The notes under the pieces are model-generated. The model was not told the origin of the DNA. It was given only the letters and a program-made list of their open reading frames with translations, and did not search any database. From Marinobacterium rhizophilum (GTDB lineage Bacteria > Pseudomonadota > Gammaproteobacteria > Pseudomonadales > Balneatricaceae), in the NCBI RefSeq assembly GCF_024397915.1, contig NZ_CP073347.1, positions 124,001-188,000 on the forward strand: a stretch of DNA of 64,000 nucleotides, read 5' to 3'. Shown in pieces: positions 53,437 to 61,350 of the stretch. The stretch's first letter is position 1. Every line of letters begins with the position of its first letter. Made by a program: the position numbers and the translations under genes.

Positions 53437-54348
53437 TTAGCCACGCGATGGAAGGGTGATGGTGCCATGGGTAACTTCTTCCGCGAACATCTCCGCCGTC
53501 CTTAATCCTGCGGCGGTCATGATGTCGAGATTACCGGCATATTTCGGCAGGAAGTCGCCGAGGCCTTCAACCTGCATGAATACGGAGACCTTGTTGCCAT
53601 CAAATACAGGGCCGTTGACCAGGGTGTATCCCGGCACGTACTTCTGGACCTCTTTCACCATCGCATGAACTGATTCGGTGATAGCGGCCTGATCCGGCTC
53701 GCTCTCTGTCAGGCAGTGAATGGTGTCGCGCATCATCAGCGGTGGCTCGGCCGGGTTGATGACGATGATCGCCTTGCCACGCTTCGCGCCACCTACTTTC
53801 TCCACGGCACCGGCTGTAGTGCGGGTGAACTCATCAATGTTCTGGCGTGTACCAGGCCCGACGGAGCGGGATGACACTGTGGCGACAATTTCACCGTACT
53901 CGACCGGTTGCACGCGGGACACCGCGGCCACCATCGGGATGGTGGCCTGGCCGCCACAGGTGACCATATTGACGTTCATTTCGAGGTTTTTTGCATGCTG
54001 TGCCAGGTTGACCGGTGGTACGCAGAAGGGGCCAATTGCCGCCGGAGTAAGATCGATCATTATTACGCCCAGCTCGTTCAGCTTGCGGCTGTTCTCGGCA
54101 TGCACGTAGGCAGAGGTCGCATCAAACGCCACACGGATATCATCTTCGATGACATGCGGCAACAGGCCGTCTACACCTGTGGCGCAGGTCTTGATACCCA
54201 TCTCTGCCGCGCGTTTGAGACCCTCGGATTCGGGGTCGATACCGACCATCCAGACTGGCTCGATCCATTCGGAACGCTGCATTTTCATCAGCAGGTCGGT
54301 GCCGATGTTCCCCGGCCCAATAATGACCGCTTTAAGTTTCTGGCTCAT
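53437..54348 (-). CDS. dmpF: Acetaldehyde/propanal dehydrogenase (acylating)
   Basis: Converts the aldehyde released by the aldolase into acetyl- or propionyl-CoA; 303 residues. NAD site IIGPGNIGTDLL, catalytic Cys in VTCGGQATIPM, and the family segment TVSSRSVGPGTRQNIDEFT. GGGAGA precedes the ATG. It is adjacent to the aldolase gene as in all DmpFG-type pairs. A degenerate copy of its first 40 codons lies directly upstream at 54365-54505. Confidence 0.95.
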   Translation of the reverse strand: MSQKLKAVIIGPGNIGTDLLMKMQRSEWIEPVWMVGIDPESEGLKRAAEMGIKTCATGVDGLLPHVIEDDIRVAFDATSAYVHAENSRKLNELGVIMIDLTPAAIGPFCVPPVNLAQHAKNLEMNVNMVTCGGQATIPMVAAVSRVQPVEYGEIVATVSSRSVGPGTRQNIDEFTRTTAGAVEKVGGAKRGKAIIVINPAEPPLMMRDTIHCLTESEPDQAAITESVHAMVKEVQKYVPGYTLVNGPVFDGNKVSVFMQVEGLGDFLPKYAGNLDIMTAAGLRTAEMFAEEVTHGTITLPSRG

Positions 54349-54364
54349 TGAATCTGTCTCCCGG

Positions 54365-54505
54365 TCACAGAATGGATTGGTGAGTGTCAGCAGTCGCCGG
54401 TTTGACCCACTCGCAGCGCTGCATTGTCATCAGCAGGTCGGTACCGGCCTTTTGCCGTAAGGGACGACCCGGTCCAATAATGACCGCTTTAAGTTTCTTG
54501 CTCAT
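54365..54505 (-). pseudogene. Duplicated 5' fragment of the acetaldehyde dehydrogenase gene
   Basis: A 46-codon frame reading MSKKLKAVIIGPG, then a 7-residue insert, then GTDLLMTMQRCEW before losing similarity and stopping. It matches the first 30 codons of dmpF (MSQKLKAVIIGPGNIGTDLLMKMQRSEW), with diverged wobble positions. It lies between the hydratase and dmpF and may still be translated. It looks like the remains of a tandem duplication or of recombination between two related operons. Confidence 0.75.
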
Positions 54506-54541
54506 AAAAGTGATTCCAGTATGGCCAGCGGCGGCTGGCAC

Positions 54542-55333
54542 TCAGGGGATAAAACGAATGGAGCAGCTACCCAGTCCTTCAACCGTCAGGCTGAAATCGT
54601 CGCCGGCCTGCACCGGGATCAGCGGGGCCAGGGCACCTGACAGAATGATTTCGCCCTTGCGGAAAGGGATGCCGTATTCGCCCAGCGTATTGGCCAGCCA
54701 GGCGACCGCTTCAGCCGGGTGCCCCTGTACGGCGGAGCCCATGCCGGAACCGGCCGGTTCAGCATTTTTATGGATCTGCATAAACACCGCGGCCAGATCC
54801 AGGCTGTTGGGGTCGACACGGGCATCGCCGATAACAAAGACGCCGCAGGAGGCGTTGTCCGCCACGGTATCGATGATCTTGATTCGCCAGTCGTCGATAC
54901 GGGAGTCGACGATTTCAAAGCAAGGCGCTACCCAGTCTGTCGCGGCGAGAACATCGGCAGCGGTCACGCCCGGGCCCTTCAGATCCTGCTTCAGACAGAA
55001 GGCAATTTCGCCCTCGGCGCGGGGCTGGATCAGGCCGGCTCGCGACAGGCTGATGGCACTGCCTTGGGGGTAGAGCATTCGGTCGGTCAGAAAACCGAAG
55101 TCGGGCTGGTGCACATTGAGCATCTCCTGCACCGCCTTGCTGGTAACGCCAATTTTTTTGCCGATCAGTACTTCACCGGCCTGCTCGCGCAGTTTCAGGC
55201 TGGCCAGAGAGATATGGTAGGCATCGTCGATGCTGAGTTGCGGGTAGCGCTCGGTCAACGGTGGCAGCGTCTTGCCTTCGCTGAGTGCGCTGAACAGTTC
55301 CAGCCCAAGCGGCTGAATAAGATCCTGAGACAT
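54542..55333 (-). CDS. 2-keto-4-pentenoate hydratase / 2-hydroxyhexadienoate hydratase family (MhpD/TesE-like)
   Basis: Hydrates 2-hydroxydienoates to the 4-hydroxy-2-oxo acids cleaved by the aldolase; 263 residues. The family core GKKIGVTSKAVQEMLNVHQPDFG is near residue 60, and the metal-binding acid pair is in RAEGEIAFCL. The related 4-oxalocrotonate decarboxylase cannot be excluded by eye; the hydratase role fits the neighbouring dmpF and dmpG. AAGGAG precedes the ATG. Confidence 0.9.
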   Translation of the reverse strand: MSQDLIQPLGLELFSALSEGKTLPPLTERYPQLSIDDAYHISLASLKLREQAGEVLIGKKIGVTSKAVQEMLNVHQPDFGFLTDRMLYPQGSAISLSRAGLIQPRAEGEIAFCLKQDLKGPGVTAADVLAATDWVAPCFEIVDSRIDDWRIKIIDTVADNASCGVFVIGDARVDPNSLDLAAVFMQIHKNAEPAGSGMGSAVQGHPAEAVAWLANTLGEYGIPFRKGEIILSGALAPLIPVQAGDDFSLTVEGLGSCSIRFIP

Positions 55334-55344
55334 GTCGTTACTCC

Positions 55345-56118
55345 TTAGCCGGGCCAGACGCTGCTTTCGGCACCGCCATCGACTTCGATCACTTTACCGG
55401 TTACCCAGCTCGACGCCGGCGTAGCCAGATAGAGCGCGGCCGCTGCTATATCCTGTGGCTGACCGATGCGTTGGAGCGGCGTGTTTATTGCCATTGCGGT
55501 CAGCATGGCCTCGGGGGCGGCATTTTTTAGCGCTGTGGTCATGATGGGGCCAGGCGCAATGGCGTTGACGCGAACCTGGGGGGCGAAGTCCTGTGCCAGC
55601 AAGCGTGTCAGCTGCGTCAGGGCGGCCTTGGCTGCGCCATAGGCGCTGAAGTGCGGTTGAATGTAACGGGCGGCACCCGAGGTGATGTTGATGATGTTAC
55701 CGCCTTTCGCTGCGCGCATATGGGGGACGCACAGCTGCGTCAGGGCGTAGGCCGAGGTGACATTGAAGTTCAGTACCGCGGCAAATTCATCAGCGCTCAG
55801 CTTGAGTGGATCATTGGGGCCTGCGCCGCCGGCATTGTTGACCAGGTGGGTAATCTTGCCCATGCCTTGCGCTGCGGCATCGACCAGCGCCTGGCGCTGG
55901 CTCGCGTCATTGACATCACAGCTGACCGCCAGCGCCCGACGTCCCAGAGCCCGGATTTCGTCAGCAACCGCTTCGACATCGGCCAGGGTGCGGGCCGAGC
56001 AGACTACATCGGCACCGGCCTGGGCGTAGGCGAGGGCGATGGCGCGGCCCAGACCGCGGCCAGCGCCGGTAATCACGGCGACCTGTCCCTGCAGGCTAAA
56101 ACTCTCGAGAATCGACAT
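55345..56118 (-). CDS. Short-chain dehydrogenase/reductase
   Basis: 257 residues, classical SDR. TGAGRGLGRAIAL cofactor motif, NNAGG, catalytic SAYGAAKAALTQL, and the C-terminal VTGKVIEVDGG. AAGGAG precedes the ATG. It lies 11 bp upstream of the hydratase gene, so it is part of the same operon. FabG- or 7-alpha-hydroxysteroid-dehydrogenase-like by overall pattern. A beta-hydroxyacyl-CoA or steroid hydroxyl oxidation are both plausible; the sequence does not decide. Confidence 0.88.
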   Translation of the reverse strand: MSILESFSLQGQVAVITGAGRGLGRAIALAYAQAGADVVCSARTLADVEAVADEIRALGRRALAVSCDVNDASQRQALVDAAAQGMGKITHLVNNAGGAGPNDPLKLSADEFAAVLNFNVTSAYALTQLCVPHMRAAKGGNIINITSGAARYIQPHFSAYGAAKAALTQLTRLLAQDFAPQVRVNAIAPGPIMTTALKNAAPEAMLTAMAINTPLQRIGQPQDIAAAALYLATPASSWVTGKVIEVDGGAESSVWPG

Positions 56119-56151
56119 TACAGCTCCTTGTTCTTATCAGTCGTTCGCGTT

Positions 56152-57120
56152 TTAGACTGAGACCGCCCAAAGGTCGGGCAGCCCCGGATCGGTGTTTTCG
56201 ATCAGGCGTTTCAGCAGCAGCTTCAGTGCCAGGGCGTCGCCTGGCCCCAGGGTTTCCACCAGGTCTTCTTCGATTGCCTTGGCCTGGGCGATCTGAAGCA
56301 AGGAAGCTTCGCGGCCGTCGGCGGTCAGGCGATAGCGGGGGCCTTCCATCACCACATGCCTTGCCGAAACCAGCACCTGCATGTCGGCCTGCTCGACGGT
56401 GTGGCCGGTGTAGCCGATATAGTCGTTGATCTCGTCCAGAGTGAGTCGGTCCCGGATGCAGAGCACCGAGAGTATGAAAAACTGCGCCTGGTCGAGATGC
56501 TGATCATGCAGTAGTCCCTGCAGTCGGTTGACCATCTGAAAATGCGCCCGGCCCAGCAGGTAGCCGAGCAGGTCTTCGGTGTAGCTGCACTCTGGTGGTG
56601 GTTCTGCCTTGGTCAGGCGCACTTCTTCGCGGGGTTTTCGGGCAGTGAGCGCATACTGGCCACTCTGGTACACCAGAGGTGGCAGGTCGTTGTGGTCAAA
56701 GCCGATGACTTCACCGATGAAGATAATGTGGTCACCGCCATCGTGGGTGAAGGCCGTGCGGCACTGGAAGCGTGCGGTGCAATTAGGCAGCAGGGGTGCC
56801 GGGGTAATGCCATCATCCAGCTCGATACCGGCAAATTTGTCCTCGCCGCGGGACGCGAAACGGCCGGACAGGCTCTCCTGGTCCACAGAAAGTACATGCA
56901 CGTTCCAGTGCTTGCTGTCGGTAAATACCGGCAGACTGTTGGCACTCTTGGCCAGACTCCAGAGCACCAGAGGCGGATCCAGAGAGACGGAGTTGAAACT
57001 GTTGGCTGTGATTCCTACCGAACTGCCATCCGCAGCCTGGGCGGTAATGATGGTCACGCCTGTGGTGAAGGTGCCCAGTGCCGTGCGAAACGCCTTTGGG
57101 TCGAAGCTAGGCTGTGTCAT
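56152..57120 (-). CDS. Flavin reductase with C-terminal MarR-like domain
   Basis: 322 residues. The N-terminal flavin reductase domain (about 1-165; FRTALGTFTTGVTIIT, GITANSFNSVSLDPPLVLWSL) is of the HpaC/HsaB type, supplying reduced flavin to a two-component monooxygenase. The last 140 residues look like a MarR winged helix (LLGRAHFQMVNRLQ, LTLDEINDYIGYTG, GPRYRLTADGR). The same fusion is known in the C1 reductase of Acinetobacter p-hydroxyphenylacetate hydroxylase, where the tail senses the phenol. I chose the ATG at 57120 behind AGAGG. The oxygenase partner is not in the window. Confidence 0.88.
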   Translation of the reverse strand: MTQPSFDPKAFRTALGTFTTGVTIITAQAADGSSVGITANSFNSVSLDPPLVLWSLAKSANSLPVFTDSKHWNVHVLSVDQESLSGRFASRGEDKFAGIELDDGITPAPLLPNCTARFQCRTAFTHDGGDHIIFIGEVIGFDHNDLPPLVYQSGQYALTARKPREEVRLTKAEPPPECSYTEDLLGYLLGRAHFQMVNRLQGLLHDQHLDQAQFFILSVLCIRDRLTLDEINDYIGYTGHTVEQADMQVLVSARHVVMEGPRYRLTADGREASLLQIAQAKAIEEDLVETLGPGDALALKLLLKRLIENTDPGLPDLWAVSV

Positions 57121-57324
57121 GGTGTTGCCTCTGCTGGCCGGTGAGTCTGGGCCCAGTATTGCTGTCGCCACAAGCCGGGGCATCGTCTTTATGGACTAAG
57201 GCAATTAAACGGCTGTCGTCCATCCGGACGAGGTGTTTTGGGCGTTTTGCCGGTAGTAATATGACGGCAATAGTTGAGGCAGCGCCTGCCGGTGCTGCCA
57301 AGCCGATCCAAGGGAGATAACAAG

Positions 57325-58755
57325 ATGGCTTCAGCCGTATCAACCCCCGCAGGCATTACCGACCTGCTGGCGCTACAGCAAGCAGCTTTTGGGCGCGAAG
57401 GGCGGGTACCCGCCGCCGTTCGCCGTCAGCGCATACAGCAGGTCATTGATCTTCTGGTCGCAAACAGTGATGCCCTGGCGGACGCCATGGATGCCGACTT
57501 TGGCGGCCGCAGCCGTGGCTTTTCGCTGATGAATGATGTGCTTGGGTCCCTGGGCTCGCTGAAGCACACCCGCGACCAGCTGGAAGGCTGGATGCAACCG
57601 GATACACGTACATCCTTCGCACCCTATGATCAGATGGGCGCCCGCGCCGAGGTCCTCCACCAGCCCAAGGGCAGTGTCGGCATTATGGGCACCTGGAATG
57701 CGCCGCTGTTTACACTGTTCAGTCCGCTGGCCTGTGCTCTTGGCGCCGGCAATCGCGCCATTTTGAAACCGTCGGAAATCACGCCGCGTACGGCGCAGCT
57801 CGTGGCCGAAATTATCGGTGCCCGGTTTGATCCCGAGGTGGTTGGGGTGGCAACCGGTGACGCCAGCATAGGCGCGGCTTTTGCGGCACAGCCTTTTAAC
57901 CATCTGGTCTTTACCGGCAGTACCGCCGTGGGGCGCAAGATCATGCAGGCCGCCGCCGCTAATCTGGTACCGGTCACCCTGGAGCTGGGAGGCAAGTCGC
58001 CCGTGGTGTTGGGCCGTAGTGCAGATCTGAATGAAGCCTGTCGTCGACTGGCGCTCGCCAAGGGTACCAATGGCGGCCAGATCTGTATCAGTCCGGACAT
58101 ACTGTATGTGCCGGAGGAGACGCTGGAAGTTGCTATAGCGCAGCTTAAACAGCACTTTAATCAGTACTATCCGGGTATCGAAGACAACCCAGATCTGGTT
58201 GCGGCGGTGAACGACAATCACCTGCAGCGGGTGGAGAGCTATCTGGCGGATGCCCGTGAGCGTGGTGTACGCATCGAATCCAGTCATCCTGAGCAGGCGG
58301 GACCAGGCCGCCGTCGCCCGCTGCGCCTGGTGGTCAATCCGCCCGCCGACAGTTTGATCATGCAGGAAGAAATCTTCGGCTCGGCACTGGTGATCCAGAC
58401 CTATGCTCAGACAGCGGATGCCATAGCCGATATCAACGCGCGCCCCCGCCCTCTGGCACTGTATTACTTCGGCCTGGATGCGGCAGAAGAGACGACGGTG
58501 CTGGAAAACACCCTGTCCGGCGGTGTGACGATAAACGATGCGATGATGCATGCGGCCATGCATGAAGCGCCATTTGGCGGAGTGGGATGCTCAGGGCTGG
58601 GGCATTATCACGGTTACGAAGGTTTTCTGGAGTTCAGCCACGCCCGTACGGTTTATCGTGTGCCCGAGCATGACCCACGAGCTGAGTGGGGTATGCTGCC
58701 GCCCTATGGCGAGCATTTTGAAGCCATGATCAAGGCGCAGATCACCTCGGAGTAA
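57325..58755 (+). CDS. Aldehyde dehydrogenase, coniferyl-aldehyde dehydrogenase-like
   Basis: 476 residues, NAD(P)-dependent oxidation of an aldehyde to the acid. VTLELGGKSPVVL carries the general base Glu, GGQICISPDILYV the catalytic Cys, and EEIFGSALVI the cofactor Glu. The short class-3-like form with a C-terminus ending after about 460 residues fits the coniferyl aldehyde dehydrogenase group. I chose the ATG at 57325 (GGGAG upstream). It is divergent from the flavin reductase operon. In a steroid pathway such enzymes oxidise side-chain aldehydes; this assignment is inference. Confidence 0.9.
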   Translation: MASAVSTPAGITDLLALQQAAFGREGRVPAAVRRQRIQQVIDLLVANSDALADAMDADFGGRSRGFSLMNDVLGSLGSLKHTRDQLEGWMQPDTRTSFAPYDQMGARAEVLHQPKGSVGIMGTWNAPLFTLFSPLACALGAGNRAILKPSEITPRTAQLVAEIIGARFDPEVVGVATGDASIGAAFAAQPFNHLVFTGSTAVGRKIMQAAAANLVPVTLELGGKSPVVLGRSADLNEACRRLALAKGTNGGQICISPDILYVPEETLEVAIAQLKQHFNQYYPGIEDNPDLVAAVNDNHLQRVESYLADARERGVRIESSHPEQAGPGRRRPLRLVVNPPADSLIMQEEIFGSALVIQTYAQTADAIADINARPRPLALYYFGLDAAEETTVLENTLSGGVTINDAMMHAAMHEAPFGGVGCSGLGHYHGYEGFLEFSHARTVYRVPEHDPRAEWGMLPPYGEHFEAMIKAQITSE

Positions 58756-58764
58756 GGGACGACA

Positions 58765-59511
58765 ATGAATGCAATTCTGGTGAAACAGTGTGAGGCCGGT
58801 GTGCTCAGACTTTGTCTGAACCGGCCCGAGAAACGCAATGCATTTGACCGAGAGCTCTATGCTGCACTGACCAGCGCAATTGCGCAGGCGGACAGTGATC
58901 CGGCAGTGCGGGTCGTGCTGCTGTCGGGGGCAGGCAACTGCTTCAGTGCTGGTAACGATATCGTCGATTTCCTGGATGAGCCCGCGCATGGTCGTCGTAC
59001 AGATCCGCCATTGGCACTGCTGCGCGCAATGCGTTCCTGCCGCAAGCCGATCATCGCGCAGGTCGCTGGCAAGGCCGTTGGTATCGGGGCGACCCTGCTG
59101 CTGCATTGCGATCTTGTCTATGCCAGTGAGCGTTCGACGCTTGTATTCCCCTTCGTGGCCCTGGGGCTTAGCCCTGAGGGTGGTAGCTCGCAGCTGTTGC
59201 CGCGACTGGCCGGTCATATCAAGGCTTTTGAATGGCTGGTGCTGGGGGAGCCCTGTCAGGCCGAGGACGCGGTTCAGGTAGGGATGGTCAACGCGGTGGT
59301 GCCAGCGGACAGGCTGAATGAAACCTGCTTGAGCGCGGCCAGGAGGCTGGCTGCACTGGATCCTGAGGCGGTACAGCGCTCCCGCGCGCAGCTGCAACGC
59401 GCTTCAGGCCCGCAACTTGATGCCCTGATGCAGGCTGAGATGGACCAGTTTGAACAACTGCTGGAGCGTGAGGCTGCACAAAAGGCACTGCAGGCGTTCG
59501 TACGGCGCTAA
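58765..59511 (+). CDS. Enoyl-CoA hydratase/isomerase family protein
   Basis: 248 residues, crotonase fold. RPEKRNAFDRELYAALTSAI at the N-terminus, first oxyanion-hole motif GNCFSAGNDIVDFLD, second in VGIGATLLLHCDLVYAS, and the PEGGSSQLLPRL segment. The position of the usual second catalytic Glu reads LSPEGGSSQLL, so hydratase or isomerase chemistry is possible. It is 9 bp behind the aldehyde dehydrogenase, with AAGGGA as ribosome binding site, and so co-transcribed. It probably acts in side-chain or ring beta-oxidation of the pathway. Confidence 0.9.
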   Translation: MNAILVKQCEAGVLRLCLNRPEKRNAFDRELYAALTSAIAQADSDPAVRVVLLSGAGNCFSAGNDIVDFLDEPAHGRRTDPPLALLRAMRSCRKPIIAQVAGKAVGIGATLLLHCDLVYASERSTLVFPFVALGLSPEGGSSQLLPRLAGHIKAFEWLVLGEPCQAEDAVQVGMVNAVVPADRLNETCLSAARRLAALDPEAVQRSRAQLQRASGPQLDALMQAEMDQFEQLLEREAAQKALQAFVRR

Positions 59512-59765
59512 CTCTCCATGTTATGGCCGCTTACCGAGCGGCCGGTTCCTTCCTGCTGCACCCGGCTTCACACCTCGGATTCCTGGTTATCCTTCTCACT
59601 GGTACGACAGTTCGTCGCTAGCCTGTAAATCGCCGCGCCTGCGGCATGACCGCCAGGGACGATGAAATCCTTACTTTGCAGGAGCAAAAGTAAGGGACCG
59701 TACCTCCTGTATATTGCCGCGTCTGCGCATCCATGCGCCTGCGATATACCGTACATCCTGTACAT
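59512..59765. other. Convergent intergenic region with inverted repeat
   Basis: About 250 bp before the minus-strand terminator. It holds a nine-base stem (CCTTACTTT at 59669-59677 against AAAGTAAGG at 59687-59695) that could end transcription of the enoyl-CoA hydratase operon, and several short partial repeats (CCTGTA/TGTAC, GCGCCTGCG). No gene is supportable. Confidence 0.5.
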
Positions 59766-59790
59766 AAAAAAACGGCCTCATAAGAGGCCG
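59766..59790 (-). terminator. Rho-independent terminator of the DUF1302/DUF1329 genes
   Basis: On the minus strand CGGCCTC-TTAT-GAGGCCG is followed by TTTTTTT, 34 bp after the stop of the DUF1302 gene. Confidence 0.92.
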
Positions 59791-59823
59791 AAGGAAGAAT
59801 GCAGGGGTGCTAGCAGATCAAGC

Positions 59824-61332
59824 TTAGAAAGCGTACTTCACTGTCAGTGAAATATTGTCACGGTCGGTCAGTTTGCGTTCCTCAAAGGGCTCATCCCAGT
59901 CGGCATCGCCCAGGTAGGTCAGGTAGTTGAGGCCGACCTGAACTCCGTTGCGGTGGGTAAAGTCCGCGCCAATGCCAAAGCGGTGATCGCCTTCACCACC
60001 AACACCGCCGGTAATGGTGCGACCGCTCAGCTGGCGCGCGTAACTGATCGGCACGCTCAAATCCCAGTTTTCGCTGATGCCTGGGTAGCTTAGGGTGAGC
60101 TTGCTGGAGAACGCCAGACCGTGGCTGGTGTAGTACAGGTCATCGGTTTCGGTACCCGCAAACCCAGGGGTGCCCCGTTCTTCAACATCCAGGATATCGA
60201 CATAGGCTACCTCGGCCACCAGGGTGACAACATCCGCCAAGGGGGTGCGGCCGAAGTTGACGATGGTGTTGAGGTTGGTCTGCAAAATATCGGCCCGCGT
60301 GGGCGTCGCCGGAACGATGGGCGTATTCAGCAGTACCGGAGCCCCTTTCTTGTAGGAGACCTCACCGGCCACGGAGGCAATTCCCATCATCGTCGTGAAG
60401 GAGGCGCCGTACAGCTCGATATCGTCGAAGTAGCGCACACGATACGAGTTGGTCATTGCATTGACTTCCGGCAGCGGAATCCGGTCGTGGTAGTTCAGGT
60501 AATAGAAGCCCAGTTCCGTATCAAGACTGGTGCGGATACGAGTACCCACACCCCACTGACCTGTTTTATCCGGCTCGATATCAGCATTGCGATTGCCGAA
60601 AAAACAGGGCTCGCCGGGAGGGGCTGTCAGGCAGGTGGCGCCTTCACCAACGGCTTCACTGGTACTCAGGTAAGTCCCCGGTTCCGATACCATCACCGGA
60701 TGCCAGTTGTACTGGGCATGGGCCATCAGCGACCAGTTGGGGTTCATCTCGAGCTGCATCGATATCTGATCCTCGGGGAGCAGGATATCCTTGACCTCGG
60801 TGCCAGGTATGCCGGACTTGGTAGCATCCGAAGGCCCCTGCGCTAGTGATATGCTCGGCAGAAACAGGGCCTCGCCCCAGGCAACGACATGCTTGCCCAG
60901 GCGCAGGTTCAGCAGGCGGTCGCTTCCCAGATCAAAGGTCGTGTAGCCATACAGATCCAGCAGGCGGGTATAGCCGCCATGAAATTTCTCGGCATCGGAT
61001 GAAAACTTGTCATCATCCTGGTAGACATCGTCGTAAAAGGTGCTGGCGGACATCACCAGGCCGGTATCGCCCTTGTGCAGGCGGCCTTCCATGAGCAGCG
61101 CCAGACGATTGGAAATCAGATCGCCATCGTCAAAGTTCTGGTTGCCGCTGCTGCCGGTGAAGGCGGGGTCGGCTTGGCCTTCGGTACGCGCGGCGGCGGT
61201 ATAGGTTGCCGTGCCTTTCCAGTCCAGCGTCAGGTCATTGCCAAGGTCGATAGCCTCGCCAGCCTGTGACTGGGCACTCATGCCTGCACTCAGGATGGCG
61301 AGGACGAGGAGGTTGGGTTTAAAGCGTGTCAT
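59824..61332 (-). CDS. DUF1302 family outer-membrane-type protein
   Basis: 502 residues with a signal peptide (MTRFKPNLLVLAILSAGMSA). The mature part is rich in alternating aromatic and polar strands and ends in LTVKYAF, with the terminal Phe typical of beta-barrels. SNRLALLMEGR, LRLGKHVVAWGEALF and FGIGADFTHRNG are family-like stretches. DUF1302 members are found beside DUF1329 proteins in aromatic and steroid degradation clusters. A role in passage of hydrophobic substrates across the outer membrane is plausible but unproven. GAGG precedes the ATG. Confidence 0.88.
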   Translation of the reverse strand: MTRFKPNLLVLAILSAGMSAQSQAGEAIDLGNDLTLDWKGTATYTAAARTEGQADPAFTGSSGNQNFDDGDLISNRLALLMEGRLHKGDTGLVMSASTFYDDVYQDDDKFSSDAEKFHGGYTRLLDLYGYTTFDLGSDRLLNLRLGKHVVAWGEALFLPSISLAQGPSDATKSGIPGTEVKDILLPEDQISMQLEMNPNWSLMAHAQYNWHPVMVSEPGTYLSTSEAVGEGATCLTAPPGEPCFFGNRNADIEPDKTGQWGVGTRIRTSLDTELGFYYLNYHDRIPLPEVNAMTNSYRVRYFDDIELYGASFTTMMGIASVAGEVSYKKGAPVLLNTPIVPATPTRADILQTNLNTIVNFGRTPLADVVTLVAEVAYVDILDVEERGTPGFAGTETDDLYYTSHGLAFSSKLTLSYPGISENWDLSVPISYARQLSGRTITGGVGGEGDHRFGIGADFTHRNGVQVGLNYLTYLGDADWDEPFEERKLTDRDNISLTVKYAF

Positions 61333-61350
61333 CGGTTCAGACCTCGGTCA

